Assembly: GCF_013004695.1 (NCBI RefSeq)
Contig: NZ_JABEMG010000022.1
Location: 1-47,326, forward strand
Direction: 5' to 3'
DNA length: 47,326 bases
Source: Promicromonospora citrea
Lineage (GTDB): Bacteria; Actinomycetota; Actinomycetes; Actinomycetales; Cellulomonadaceae
Shown: positions 7,437 to 17,405 of the stretch, piece after piece
Numbering within the stretch: position 1 is the first letter of the stretch
Layout of the letters: the number at the start of each line of letters is the position of its first letter
The notes under the pieces: generated by a model
What the model was told of the DNA's origin: nothing
Databases searched by the model: none
Seen by the model: the letters and a program-made list of their open reading frames with translations, nothing else
Program-made: the position numbers and the translations under genes

Positions 7437-8204
7437 GTGAGCGCACCCGAGCCGCGGACCGGCATGTTCCTCACCGCGCAGTGGCGCCGGCTCGTGATGC
7501 TCAACCACGAGATCGACCCCGCCGTCCTGGCACCGCTCGTCCCGCGCGGCGTCGAGCTCGACACCTGGGACGACGGCAGGCACCTCGTGAGCGTCGTCGG
7601 GTTCCAGTTCCTCGACACGCGCCTGCTCGGCGTCCCCGTGCCGTTCCACCGCGACTTCGACGAGGTCAACCTGCGCTTCTACGTGCGCAGGAAGGGGCCG
7701 GAGGGATGGCGCCGCGGCGTCGTCTTCGTCCAGGAGATCGTGCCCCGCCCGGCCCTGGCCGCCGTCGCCCGGCTCGCCTACGGCGAGCGCTACGTCGCGC
7801 GCCCCATGCGGCACCGCGTCGACCTGCGCGACGGCGACCTCGCGCCCGGCGGCCTCGTCGGCTACGCCTGGCACGACGCCGGGAGCTGGCACCGCGTGCA
7901 CGCCACCACGACGGGCGACCCGGAGCCGCTCGTCGAGGGCTCGCACGAGCAGTTCGTCACCGAGCACTACTGGGGCTACGCGGCCCAGCGCGGCGGCGGC
8001 ACGCTCGAGTACCGCGTGGAGCACCCGAGCTGGCGCGTCCGGCGGACACGCGAGGCCGGGCTCGAGTGCGACGTCGCGCACGTCTACGGACCGCAGTTCA
8101 CCGAGGCGCTCGCCGCGGCGCCGGTCTCGGCCTTCGTGGCGGACGGCTCGCCGGTCGTCGTCCGCCGGCCCACCCGGCTCACCCGGCCGGATCTGGACGC
8201 GTAG
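7437..8204 (+). CDS. DUF2071 (YqjF-like) family protein
   Basis: A 255-residue protein of the DUF2071/acetoacetate-decarboxylase-like fold family. Recognisable blocks are FLTAQWRRLVMLNHEIDP at the N-terminus, GVELDTWDDGRHLVSVVGF, the DFDEVNLRFYVRR strand and TEHYWGYAAQRGG in the C-terminal half. The biochemical role of the family is not known. The GTG start is chosen because TACGTT sits exactly six bases upstream. A longer in-frame reading back to 7068 would run through the recR gene and is rejected. It is transcribed divergently from recR and is followed by a separately promoted permease gene. Confidence 0.82.
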   Translation: MSAPEPRTGMFLTAQWRRLVMLNHEIDPAVLAPLVPRGVELDTWDDGRHLVSVVGFQFLDTRLLGVPVPFHRDFDEVNLRFYVRRKGPEGWRRGVVFVQEIVPRPALAAVARLAYGERYVARPMRHRVDLRDGDLAPGGLVGYAWHDAGSWHRVHATTTGDPEPLVEGSHEQFVTEHYWGYAAQRGGGTLEYRVEHPSWRVRRTREAGLECDVAHVYGPQFTEALAAAPVSAFVADGSPVVVRRPTRLTRPDLDA

Positions 8205-8226
8205 TCCGGATCGCCCGCCGCCGCTG

Positions 8227-8232
8227 CACAAT
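8227..8232 (+). promoter_or_regulatory. -10 element (CACAAT) for leaderless TauE/SafE gene
   Basis: CACAAT six bases before the GTG at 8239; the same leaderless spacing as several other genes here. Confidence 0.45.
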
Positions 8233-8238
8233 GCGGGG

Positions 8239-9012
8239 GTGCCCGAACTCGATCTGCTCACCGTCTGCCTCCTCCTGCTCGCCGGCCTGGCGGCGGGGTG
8301 GATCGACGCCGTGGTCGGCGGGGGAGGGCTGATCCAGCTCCCCGCGCTGCTGCTCGTGCCGGGCATCAGCCCCGTGCAGGCCCTGGCCACCAACAAGCTC
8401 GGCAGCATCATGGGCACCTCGACGAGCGCGATCACCTACTACCGGCGCGTGCAGCCCGACCTGCGCACGGCCGGGCCGATGGCGCTCGCGGCCCTGGTCG
8501 GGGCGTTCGGCGGCGCGATCGGCGCCTCCCACATCCCCGACGAGCTGTTCACACCGATCATCCTGGTCGTCCTCGTGGGTGTGCTCCTGTGGACGCTGCT
8601 CAAGCCGAACATCGGGCAGCACGACGACCTGCGCTGGGTCGGCAACGGCCACCGGCGCATCGCCGCCGTGATCGGCCTGCTCATCGGCGCCTACGACGGC
8701 CTGCTCGGGCCCGGCACCGGCACCTTCCTCGTGATCAGCCTCGTCAGCGCGCTCGGCTACTCGTTCCTGCCCGCCTCGGCCATCGCCAAGATCGTGAACT
8801 TCGCCACCAACCTCGGCGCGCTGATCTTCTTCGTGCCGGGCGGCCACGTCATCTGGACCCTCGGCCTCGGCCTCGGGGTCGCGAACCTGGTCGGCGCCTA
8901 CATCGGGGCCCGCATGGCGGTCGCACGGGGCTCCCGGTTCGTCCGGATCGTCTTCGTCGTCGTGGTCGGTGCCCTCATCGCGCGGCTCGCCTGGGACGTC
9001 CTCGCCGGGTAG
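8239..9012 (+). CDS. TauE/SafE family sulfite/organosulfonate exporter-like permease
   Basis: A 257-residue membrane protein with about eight hydrophobic segments in two repeated halves. Each half starts with the family's Gly-rich motif (AGWIDAVVGGGGLIQLPALLL in the first; GAYDGLLGPGTGTFLVIS in the second). The ATNKLGSIMGTSTSAITYYRR block after the first repeat is also typical of TauE/SafE. Characterised members export sulfite, sulfoacetate or related anions across the cytoplasmic membrane, but many have no known substrate. The GTG start fits a leaderless transcript (CACAAT six bases upstream). No sulfur-metabolism gene is directly adjacent, so the substrate stays open. Confidence 0.87.
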   Translation: MPELDLLTVCLLLLAGLAAGWIDAVVGGGGLIQLPALLLVPGISPVQALATNKLGSIMGTSTSAITYYRRVQPDLRTAGPMALAALVGAFGGAIGASHIPDELFTPIILVVLVGVLLWTLLKPNIGQHDDLRWVGNGHRRIAAVIGLLIGAYDGLLGPGTGTFLVISLVSALGYSFLPASAIAKIVNFATNLGALIFFVPGGHVIWTLGLGLGVANLVGAYIGARMAVARGSRFVRIVFVVVVGALIARLAWDVLAG

Positions 9013-9065
9013 CGCGCCGCCGTCCCGCACCGTGAACGCCCCGCTGCCCGGGATGCCCACCGCAG

Positions 9066-9128
9066 TACCATCGATCCGCAAACCCAACCACCCGGCGGGC
9101 CGTTGAGACAGACGGAGGCCGGCAACGG
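9066..9128 (+). promoter_or_regulatory. lysC promoter (-10 TACCAT) and leader hairpin
   Basis: TACCAT at 9066-9071 is a plausible -10, giving a leader of about 60 nt. Within it CCGTTG (9100-9105) can pair with CAACGG (9123-9128), a six-bp stem just before the GGAAGG ribosome binding site. I see no known lysine riboswitch: the leader is far too short. Confidence 0.35.
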
Positions 9129-9139
9129 AAGGCAGGCGC

Positions 9140-11519
<2,380 letters not shown>

Positions 11520-11544
11520 CCTGCTGACCCGCGGGCCGGGTGGA

Positions 11545-11580
11545 GCCGGGGCAGAGCGCACGCTCTGTCCCGGCTTTTCT
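11545..11580 (+). terminator. Intrinsic terminator of lysC-asd
   Basis: A 13-bp stem (11545-11557 with 11562-11574, one G-U pair), a GCAC loop and a TTTTCT tail at 11575-11580. This is a textbook Rho-independent terminator and separates lysC-asd from the GntR operon. Confidence 0.93.
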
Positions 11581-11603
11581 CTTGCGCGGACACGTGGATC
11601 TGT

Positions 11604-11627
11604 GGTTCATTACTCAAGTAATGAACC
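11604..11627. promoter_or_regulatory. GntR/YtrA-type operator, perfect inverted repeat
   Basis: Ten-base arms GGTTCATTAC and GTAATGAACC separated by TCAA form a perfect dyad, in an AT-rich patch just upstream of the GntR-family gene at 11646. The arm sequence and placement are what is expected for autoregulation by a YtrA-subfamily repressor. The dyad almost touches the GGAGGGGGTGA ribosome binding site, so binding would block transcription start or elongation. Confidence 0.8.
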
Positions 11628-11645
11628 AATGGAGGGGGTGAGCCG

Positions 11646-12026
11646 GTGTTCGACGGTCCCGAGCCGATCTACGTCCAGATCGCCCAGATGATCCGCGCGC
11701 AGGTTCTCGCCGGTGAGCTGAAGGAGGAGGAACAGGTCATGTCCACCACACAGTTCGCGACGACGTTCCGCATCAACCCGGCCACGGCACAGAAGGCGTT
11801 CGCCGGTCTGGTCGACGAGGGCCTGCTCTACAAGCGGCGCGGTCTGGGCATGTTCGTCGCACCCGGGGCTCGTGAGCGCCTGCTGGACGAGCACCGCAAG
11901 AGCTACTTCGAGGACGTCCTGAAGCCGGCCCTGCAGCAGGCGGACATCCTCGGCATCTCGACGGACGACGTCGTCGCCTACGTGCTGGGCGCGGACGGCA
12001 CCCGAACCACGACGGAGGAGTCATGA
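11646..12026 (+). CDS. GntR-family transcriptional regulator, YtrA subfamily
   Basis: 126 residues: a winged helix of the GntR type (PIYVQIAQMIRAQVLAGELKEEEQVMSTTQFATTF, then INPATAQKAFAGLVDEGLLYKRRGLGMFV), followed by only ~45 residues. That short C-terminus, lacking a ligand-binding domain, is the hallmark of the YtrA subfamily. These dimeric repressors control ABC transporter operons and respond to cell-envelope antibiotics in characterised cases. The GTG start has a GGAGGGGGTGA ribosome binding site. Its stop overlaps the ABC ATPase start (ATGA), so it heads the operon 11646-16362. The perfect operator at 11604-11627 is its likely target. Confidence 0.92.
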   Translation: MFDGPEPIYVQIAQMIRAQVLAGELKEEEQVMSTTQFATTFRINPATAQKAFAGLVDEGLLYKRRGLGMFVAPGARERLLDEHRKSYFEDVLKPALQQADILGISTDDVVAYVLGADGTRTTTEES

Positions 12027-12970
12027 CGACAGCACCATTCGGCGCACGGCTGGACGACGTCGTCGTCCGGTTCGGCAGGAGCCACCGCATGCTGCCCACC
12101 GGGACGGTCGTCCGGGACGAGGCGGGCACGGGGCTCGCCGGCGCCTCGCTGACGATCCGGCCCGGCACCATCACCGGCGTGCTCGGCCGCAACGGCGCGG
12201 GCAAGACGACGATGCTCTCGCTCCTGGCGGCGTTCACCCGGCCGACGAGCGGCACCGTCGTCGTCGGCCCGGAGGGCGCGCAGGAGGACCCGTGGGAGAA
12301 CCCGTGGATCACCTCGGGGACCCAGCTCGTCCGCGAGAGCGGCGACCTCATGAACGACGAGAAGCTGGCCGTGTCCCTGCGCTACTACGCGGACGTGCGG
12401 CCGTGCTGGAGCGCCGAGACCGCCGAGCGGCTCCTCGACCTGTTCGAGGTGGACGTCCGCAAGAACCCGTCGGCCCTGTCCCGCGGCAAGCGCTCCGCCG
12501 TCGGGGCCACGATCGGCCTCGCCTCGCGCGCGCCGCTCACGATCTTCGACGAGGTCTACCTCGGCATGGACGCGCCCACCCGGTACGCGTTCTACGACGA
12601 GCTGCTGGCCGACTACGCCGAGCACCCGCGCACGATCCTGCTCTCCAGCCACCTGGTCGAGGAGGTCGAGCGGCTGTTCGAGGACGTCGTGGTCATCGAC
12701 CGGGGCCGCGTGCTGATCGCCGAGACCGCCGAGCAGATGCGGGCGCGCGGCGTCAGCCTGACCGGCTCCAAGGACGCCGTGGAACGGCTGGTCGGCGCGC
12801 GCCGCGAGCTGCACCGCCAGCAGCTCGGCGCGACGGTCCAGGTCACCCTGGAGGGCGGGCTCGACGACGACGAGGCGGCCGCGGCGCGGTCCGCGGGCGT
12901 CGAGGTCGGGAGCGTGCCGCTGCAGGACCTCTTCGTCCGGCTCACCGACCCGAGGAGCGTGCGGCCATGA
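12023..12970 (+). CDS. ABC transporter ATP-binding protein (YtrB-like)
   Basis: 315 residues. Walker A is intact (GRNGAGKTT, 55-63), but the rest deviates from typical ABC ATPases. The signature reads LSRGK (152-156) rather than LSGGQ. Walker B plus D-loop reads IFDEVYLGMD (174-183) in place of DEPTxGLD. The catalytic Glu and the switch His (SSHLVEEVERLF) remain. It pairs by four-base overlap with the membrane protein at 12967. Similar proteins occur with YtrA-type regulators. The nearby duplicated membrane genes suggest it drives a heterodimeric integral-membrane partner. Substrate unknown; an envelope-stress or antibiotic-response function is inferred from the regulator type. Confidence 0.88.
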   Translation: MTTAPFGARLDDVVVRFGRSHRMLPTGTVVRDEAGTGLAGASLTIRPGTITGVLGRNGAGKTTMLSLLAAFTRPTSGTVVVGPEGAQEDPWENPWITSGTQLVRESGDLMNDEKLAVSLRYYADVRPCWSAETAERLLDLFEVDVRKNPSALSRGKRSAVGATIGLASRAPLTIFDEVYLGMDAPTRYAFYDELLADYAEHPRTILLSSHLVEEVERLFEDVVVIDRGRVLIAETAEQMRARGVSLTGSKDAVERLVGARRELHRQQLGATVQVTLEGGLDDDEAAAARSAGVEVGSVPLQDLFVRLTDPRSVRP

Positions 12971-13749
12971 CCACGACGACCCCCGCGGCGACCACCGGGA
13001 GGGACGGGCTGGTACGCGCCGCGCGGCAGAGCGCCGTCCGGTCCGCCGCAGGCGTCGCCGTACGGATGATCGGCACCATCGCCGGCTGGTACTGGGTCAT
13101 CTTCGCGGTGGTCTCCGTGACCATCGTCGTGCTCATGACCCGGTACGGCGACGGCATGGAGGACGCGGTCCTGGACAGCCAGATGGGCGGATCCTCCCGC
13201 TGGGTCGTCATGGTGCTCGGCATCATCGTCCCGGCCGCCTACCTGCGGCTGCACCTGGCTGCCGGCGGCACCCGCGACACGCTGGTGGCGGGGATGCTCC
13301 GCGGCGGACTGGTCGGCGGGCTGCTGATCGGCCTGGTCACCGCGGTGTACCTGATCGGCGAGCGCGCGCTGTTCGACGCCGTCGGCCAGACCTGGACCCG
13401 CCAGTTCGGGCCCCCCGCCGACGGCTGGGCCGGGATCGGCCTCACGGTGCTCACCGAGGCGTGCGTCGTGGCCACCTACTTCCTGGTGGGCGCGGGTGTC
13501 GCGGCGGGCTTCCGCCGCTTCGGGTTCGTCGGGGGCACGCTCTGGACCCCCGTCGCACTCGTCCCCGCCGCGCTCGTCGACCTCGCCACGCACACCGGCG
13601 TCACCGCTCTGCTCACCGGCCTCGAACGGCTGCCCGGCGGGGCCGGGGGCGTGCTTCTCGCCCTGGGCGGCGGGGCGGTGGCCGTCCTGCTGGCCGCCTG
13701 GCTCCTGCGCCTGCTCCTGCGGGCCGTCTCGCTGCGGCCCTCGCTCTGA
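12967..13749 (+). CDS. Membrane protein, ABC partner (paralogue 1 of 2)
   Basis: 260 residues with about six transmembrane segments. No domain name can be assigned with certainty. Its arrangement and pairing with a YtrB-like ATPase suggest the permease half of an exporter. It is a clear paralogue of the next gene: both contain a GGTRDTLVAGMLRGGL-like block (GADRRSLIAGMVRAAL in the copy), an IGERAL/LGERLL segment, YFLVGAGVAAGF versus YILAGAGVGAAF, and VPAALVDLATHTGV versus LPAALVDLASRTGV. The start codon overlaps the ATPase stop (ATGA). Tandem duplication followed by divergence probably made a heterodimer. Confidence 0.75.
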   Translation: MTTTTPAATTGRDGLVRAARQSAVRSAAGVAVRMIGTIAGWYWVIFAVVSVTIVVLMTRYGDGMEDAVLDSQMGGSSRWVVMVLGIIVPAAYLRLHLAAGGTRDTLVAGMLRGGLVGGLLIGLVTAVYLIGERALFDAVGQTWTRQFGPPADGWAGIGLTVLTEACVVATYFLVGAGVAAGFRRFGFVGGTLWTPVALVPAALVDLATHTGVTALLTGLERLPGGAGGVLLALGGGAVAVLLAAWLLRLLLRAVSLRPSL

Positions 13750-13760
13750 GGAGGAACCCC

Positions 13761-14567
13761 ATGTCCACCAGCCTGTCCACACCGACCCCTCGGCCGACCA
13801 CCGAGGTCGCCCGGTCCGTGCGCCGCCGCGGCGCCGCCGCCGCGGTCCGCTGGCTGTGCCGGTCGGGCGCGCTTGTCGCGGTGTGGTTCTGGGGCATCTA
13901 CGCCCTGTACGCCGTCGGGATCGCGGTCGGGAACGCCGCGGCGGGCAACGACCTGGAGGTCAGCGCGCTCGACGCCACGCTCGGTGCCCAGCGCTGGGCC
14001 GTGGTCTGGCTGGGTATCGCCGGTGTCTCGGTGCTGCTCGCCCTCCACGTCTCCGCCGGCGCCGACCGCAGGTCCCTGATCGCCGGCATGGTCCGCGCGG
14101 CCCTGCTGCTCGGCGGCGCGTACGGCGTCGTGACCACGCTCGCGCTGCTGGGCGAGCGCCTGCTCAGCACGTCCCTCGGGATGTCGTGGCGCAGGCTCGG
14201 CGGTCTGCCGTTCGAGTCGCCGCTGGACGTGCTCGGTACCGCCGTCGCGGAGGGGCTCGTCGTCACCACCTACATCCTGGCGGGGGCGGGCGTCGGCGCC
14301 GCCTTCGTGCGCGGGAGGACCTGGGGCCTGACGCTCCTGGTCCCGCTCGCCCTGCCGGCGGCGCTCGTGGACCTCGCGTCCCGCACCGGCGTGCTCGGCG
14401 CCATCGCCAACGTCGAGCTCCGGCCCGACATCGAGCACGCGGAGGTGCCCTCGGCCGAGGGCCTCACCGCCCTGCTCACCGGCGTCGGCGGGGCCGCACT
14501 GGCCGCGCTGCTCGCCGGCGTCGCGCTGCACCTCTTGCTGCGCTCCGCACCCGTACGGCCCCGCTGA
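13761..14567 (+). CDS. Membrane protein, ABC partner (paralogue 2 of 2)
   Basis: 268 residues with about six hydrophobic segments, related along its whole length to the preceding gene (shared RxSLIAGMVR, LGERLL, YILAGAGV and PAALVDLASRTGV blocks). It differs by a ~20-residue insertion before the last membrane segment (ANVELRPDIEHAEVPSAEG). The ATG has a GAGGAGG ribosome binding site. With its paralogue and the ATPase at 12023 it probably forms one ABC complex. I do not recognise the exact family beyond an ABC membrane component. Confidence 0.72.
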   Translation: MSTSLSTPTPRPTTEVARSVRRRGAAAAVRWLCRSGALVAVWFWGIYALYAVGIAVGNAAAGNDLEVSALDATLGAQRWAVVWLGIAGVSVLLALHVSAGADRRSLIAGMVRAALLLGGAYGVVTTLALLGERLLSTSLGMSWRRLGGLPFESPLDVLGTAVAEGLVVTTYILAGAGVGAAFVRGRTWGLTLLVPLALPAALVDLASRTGVLGAIANVELRPDIEHAEVPSAEGLTALLTGVGGAALAALLAGVALHLLLRSAPVRPR

Positions 14568-14590
14568 ACCACGACCACCCAGGAGCGACC

Positions 14591-15556
14591 ATGACGTCCC
14601 CAGTCGTCGAAGTCAGTCACCTTCGCAAGACCTACCCACCGTCCCGCACCGCCGTCGCCGACGTCAGCTTCGACGTCGCCCGCGGCGAGATCTTCGGCAT
14701 CCTCGGCCCCAACGGCGCGGGCAAGACCACCACGGTCGAGTGCCTCGCCGGCCTGCGCCGCGCGGACGGCGGCACGGTGCGCCTCCTCGGGCGCGACCCG
14801 CAGGCGGACCCCCGGTCCGTCCGCGAGCACGTCGGCATCCAGCTCCAGGAGGCCGCGCTCCACGACAAGATCACCGTCGGCGAGGCGCTCGACGTCTTCG
14901 GCTCGTTCTACGCCGAGCAGGCCGACCCCGCCGAGCTCCTGGACCTCCTCGACCTCACCGCGCACCGCAACCAGCAGTTCGGCAAGCTGTCGGGCGGTCA
15001 GAAGCAGCGCCTGTCCATCGCCCTCGCACTCGTCGGCAGGCCGCAGGTGGCCGTGCTCGACGAGCTCACCACCGGGCTCGACCCCGCGGCGCGCCGCGCC
15101 ACCTGGGACCTCGTCGAGCGGGTGCGCGACGCCGGGGTGACCGTGCTGCTCGTCACCCACTTCATGGACGAGGCCGAGCGGCTCTGCGACCGGCTCGTCG
15201 TGATCGACGGCGGCCGGGTCGTCGCGCAGGGCACGCCGTCGGCCCTCATCGAGGGGCTCGAGGGGCACAGGGGCGTGCGGCTGCGCTTCACCGGCGACGC
15301 CGCCCGCACCCGCGCGCTCGAGATCCTCACCGCGCTCGCCCGGCAGGACGATGCGGTCGCCGCCGTCAACCCCGCCGGCGACGAGATCGAGGTGAGCGGC
15401 ACCCGCACGGTGCTGTTCGCCGTCGTGCAGGCGCTCGCGGCCGCCGACGTCGTCCCCGACGACGTGCGGACCGTCGAGCGCACGCTCGAAGACGTGTTCG
15501 TGCAGGTCACCGGTCGTGAGTACCGGGCAGAGGAGAACGAGGAGGTGACGGTATGA
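14591..15556 (+). CDS. ABC transporter ATP-binding protein (DrrA/CcmA-like)
   Basis: 321 residues with canonical motifs: Walker A GPNGAGKT (39-46), signature LSGGQ (133-137), Walker B VAVLDE (153-158) in DELTTGLDP, and H-loop VTHFMDEAERLCDR. A ~90-residue C-terminal extension ends in RTVERTLEDVFVQVTGREYR, the DrrA-type tail in exporters of drugs or polyketides. The gene has its own ribosome binding site and its stop overlaps the permease start (ATGA). Unlike the first ATPase in the operon, this one is conventional, so the operon carries two different ABC systems under one GntR operator. Confidence 0.92.
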   Translation: MTSPVVEVSHLRKTYPPSRTAVADVSFDVARGEIFGILGPNGAGKTTTVECLAGLRRADGGTVRLLGRDPQADPRSVREHVGIQLQEAALHDKITVGEALDVFGSFYAEQADPAELLDLLDLTAHRNQQFGKLSGGQKQRLSIALALVGRPQVAVLDELTTGLDPAARRATWDLVERVRDAGVTVLLVTHFMDEAERLCDRLVVIDGGRVVAQGTPSALIEGLEGHRGVRLRFTGDAARTRALEILTALARQDDAVAAVNPAGDEIEVSGTRTVLFAVVQALAAADVVPDDVRTVERTLEDVFVQVTGREYRAEENEEVTV

Positions 15557-16362
15557 GTGCCGTCGAGACCGTGCGCGCCCCCGGCGCCGTCCGCGCGCGG
15601 CGGGTGCGGGGCTTCGGCACCCTGCTCGCCACCGAGCTCAAGGTCTGGTTGCGGGATCCGACGGCCGTGTTCTTCGCGCTCGTCTTCCCCACCGGGCTGC
15701 TGCTGGGCCTCGGCCTCGCGGTGCCGGCGTTCGCCGAGCCGATGACCGAGGCGCCGCCGCCGTGGAACACGGCGCCGGGCATCACCAGCTACCTGCCGAC
15801 GATCATCGCGCTCGCCGTCGGCACCATCGCGCTGACCACCATGCCGGTGCAGTTCGCGACCTTCCGCGAGAAGGGCGTGCTCAAGCGCCTGTCGACCACC
15901 CCGATGCCGCCGCAGAACCTCATCGGCGCGCACATGCTCATCAACGTGCTCGCCCTGCTCGTCTCGTGCGGTGCGTCCGTGGTCGGCGCCCTGCTCGTGC
16001 TCGACGTCCCGTTCGCCGCCGACCCGCTGACGGTGCTCCTGGTCCTCGTGCTCGCGACCACGGCGATGTTCTCCCTCGGCATGCTCGTCGCCGCCCGGGC
16101 CGAGAAGGGCACGACGGCGTCCGGTCTCGGCATGCTCATCTACTTCCCGTCCCTCATGTTCTCGGGCGTGTGGGTGCCGCTGTCCGTGATGCCCGACTGG
16201 ATGCAGACGATCGGCCTCTACCTGCCGCTCGGCGCCGCGGCCCAGGGCCTGACGGCCGGCTGGTTCGGCACGGACGGCTTCCCGCTCGCCCAGGTGCTCG
16301 TGCTGGCCGCGTGGACGCTCGTGCTGTTCCCGCTCGGCGTGCGGCTCTTCCGCTGGAGCTGA
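15553..16362 (+). CDS. ABC-2 type transporter permease (DrrB-like)
   Basis: 269 residues with six predicted membrane segments. The cytoplasmic N-terminus (FGTLLATELKVWLRDPTAVFFALVFP) and the KGVLKRLSTTPMPPQNLIGA segment are typical of ABC-2 permeases that export drugs or lipids. The FSGVWVPLSVMPDWMQTIGLYLPLGAAAQGL block is the conserved pre-C-terminal region of that family. It overlaps its ATPase gene by four bases and is last in the GntR operon. A GC-rich hairpin at 16373-16403 follows the stop. Confidence 0.92.
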   Translation: MSAVETVRAPGAVRARRVRGFGTLLATELKVWLRDPTAVFFALVFPTGLLLGLGLAVPAFAEPMTEAPPPWNTAPGITSYLPTIIALAVGTIALTTMPVQFATFREKGVLKRLSTTPMPPQNLIGAHMLINVLALLVSCGASVVGALLVLDVPFAADPLTVLLVLVLATTAMFSLGMLVAARAEKGTTASGLGMLIYFPSLMFSGVWVPLSVMPDWMQTIGLYLPLGAAAQGLTAGWFGTDGFPLAQVLVLAAWTLVLFPLGVRLFRWS

Positions 16363-16372
16363 CCACCTGACG

Positions 16373-16403
16373 GACCCGGCCCCGGTCTCACCCGGGCCGG
16401 GTC
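16373..16403 (+). terminator. Hairpin at the end of the GntR operon
   Basis: Perfect ten-bp stem GACCCGGCCC/GGGCCGGGTC with an 11-nt loop, starting ten bases after the permease stop. There is no U-tract, so termination efficiency is uncertain. A TACGGT hexamer immediately after (16404-16409) could be the -10 of the next gene. Confidence 0.6.
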
Positions 16404-16438
16404 TACGGTGTCCCCGCACCTGGAGGAGGGGGACGACC

Positions 16439-17386
16439 GTGGGAACGGTGCGAAAGATCGCGGAACTGGCCGGACGCTGGTTCGCCGTGCTGGTGCTGCT
16501 CGCAGGCGTCGCGGGGCTGCTCGCACCGGCGCAGCTCGCGCCCCTGGCGGGTCACGTGCCCCTGTTCCTCGGGATCGTCATGTTCGGCATGGGCCTGACG
16601 CTGCGCGGCGGCGACTTCGCGCTCGTCGCCCGGCGGCCCTGGGCCGTGCTCGTCGGCGTGGTCGCGCAGTTCGTCGTCATGCCGCTGCTCGCGTGGGGCG
16701 TCGGCGGGCTGTACGGCCTGACCGGCATGGCGCTGCTCGGCATGATCCTCGTCGGGGCGGCACCCGGCGGCACCGCGTCCAACGTCATCGTGTACCTCGG
16801 CAAGGGCGACACGGCCCTGTCCGTGACGATGACGGCGATCTCCACGCTGCTCGCGCCGTTCCTCACGCCGCTGCTCATCCTCTGGCTCGCCGACGAGACC
16901 CTCGACGTCGGGTTCGGCGACCTGTTCGGCTCGATCGTCCAGGTGGTGCTCGTGCCCGTGGTCGCGGGCCTGGTGATCCGTGCGCTCGCCGGGCGGTACG
17001 TCGAGCGGGTGCTGCCGTACCTGCCCCTCGTCTCGGTGGGCGGCATCGTGCTGGTCGTGCTCGGCGTCGTCGCCGCCAACGCCGCCACCGTGCTCTCCAC
17101 CGGCCTGCTGCTGGCGCTCGCGGTGATCACGCACAACCTCCTCGGGCTGCTGCTGGGCTACGGCGCGGCGACGGCGGCCCGCCTGGACCCGGCCGCGCGC
17201 CGGGCCGTGAGCATCGAGGTGGGCATGCAGAACTCCGGCCTCGCGGCGAGCCTGGCGGCGACCCACTTCACGCCCGCGGCGGCCCTGCCCGCCGCCCTGT
17301 TCTCGGTGTGGCACAACCTGTCAGGGGCCGGCCTCGCGACGTGGTGGGCACGGCGCTCCACAACTGCCCCCGCCACCTCCCGGTGA
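16439..17386 (+). CDS. Bile acid:sodium symporter family transporter (BASS/YfeH-like)
   Basis: 315 residues, nine to ten membrane segments. Family blocks include FLGIVMFGMGLTLRGGDF, ILVGAAPGGTASNVIVYLGKGD (the discontinuous helix region lining the binding site) and SIEVGMQNSGLAASLAATHF. Bacterial relatives import or exchange organic anions with Na+, including pantothenate, pyruvate or 2-oxoacids in characterised cases; bile acids are unlikely here. The GTG start has a GGAGGAGGGG ribosome binding site and a TACGGT -10 candidate at 16404. It stands alone between the GntR operon and the amidotransferase gene. Confidence 0.88.
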   Translation: MGTVRKIAELAGRWFAVLVLLAGVAGLLAPAQLAPLAGHVPLFLGIVMFGMGLTLRGGDFALVARRPWAVLVGVVAQFVVMPLLAWGVGGLYGLTGMALLGMILVGAAPGGTASNVIVYLGKGDTALSVTMTAISTLLAPFLTPLLILWLADETLDVGFGDLFGSIVQVVLVPVVAGLVIRALAGRYVERVLPYLPLVSVGGIVLVVLGVVAANAATVLSTGLLLALAVITHNLLGLLLGYGAATAARLDPAARRAVSIEVGMQNSGLAASLAATHFTPAAALPAALFSVWHNLSGAGLATWWARRSTTAPATSR

Positions 17387-17393
17387 ATGCCTC

Positions 17394-17399
17394 TACCCT
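17394..17399 (+). promoter_or_regulatory. -10 element (TACCCT) for leaderless amidotransferase gene
   Basis: TACCCT six bases upstream of the ATG at 17406, no ribosome binding site. Confidence 0.5.
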
Positions 17400-17405
17400 C
17401 ATGTC

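Noticed and set aside
9013-9139. Lysine riboswitch upstream of lysC
   Set aside because: The gap is only 127 bp, and the leader after the predicted promoter is ~60 nt, too short for the L box; no matching pattern of helices.
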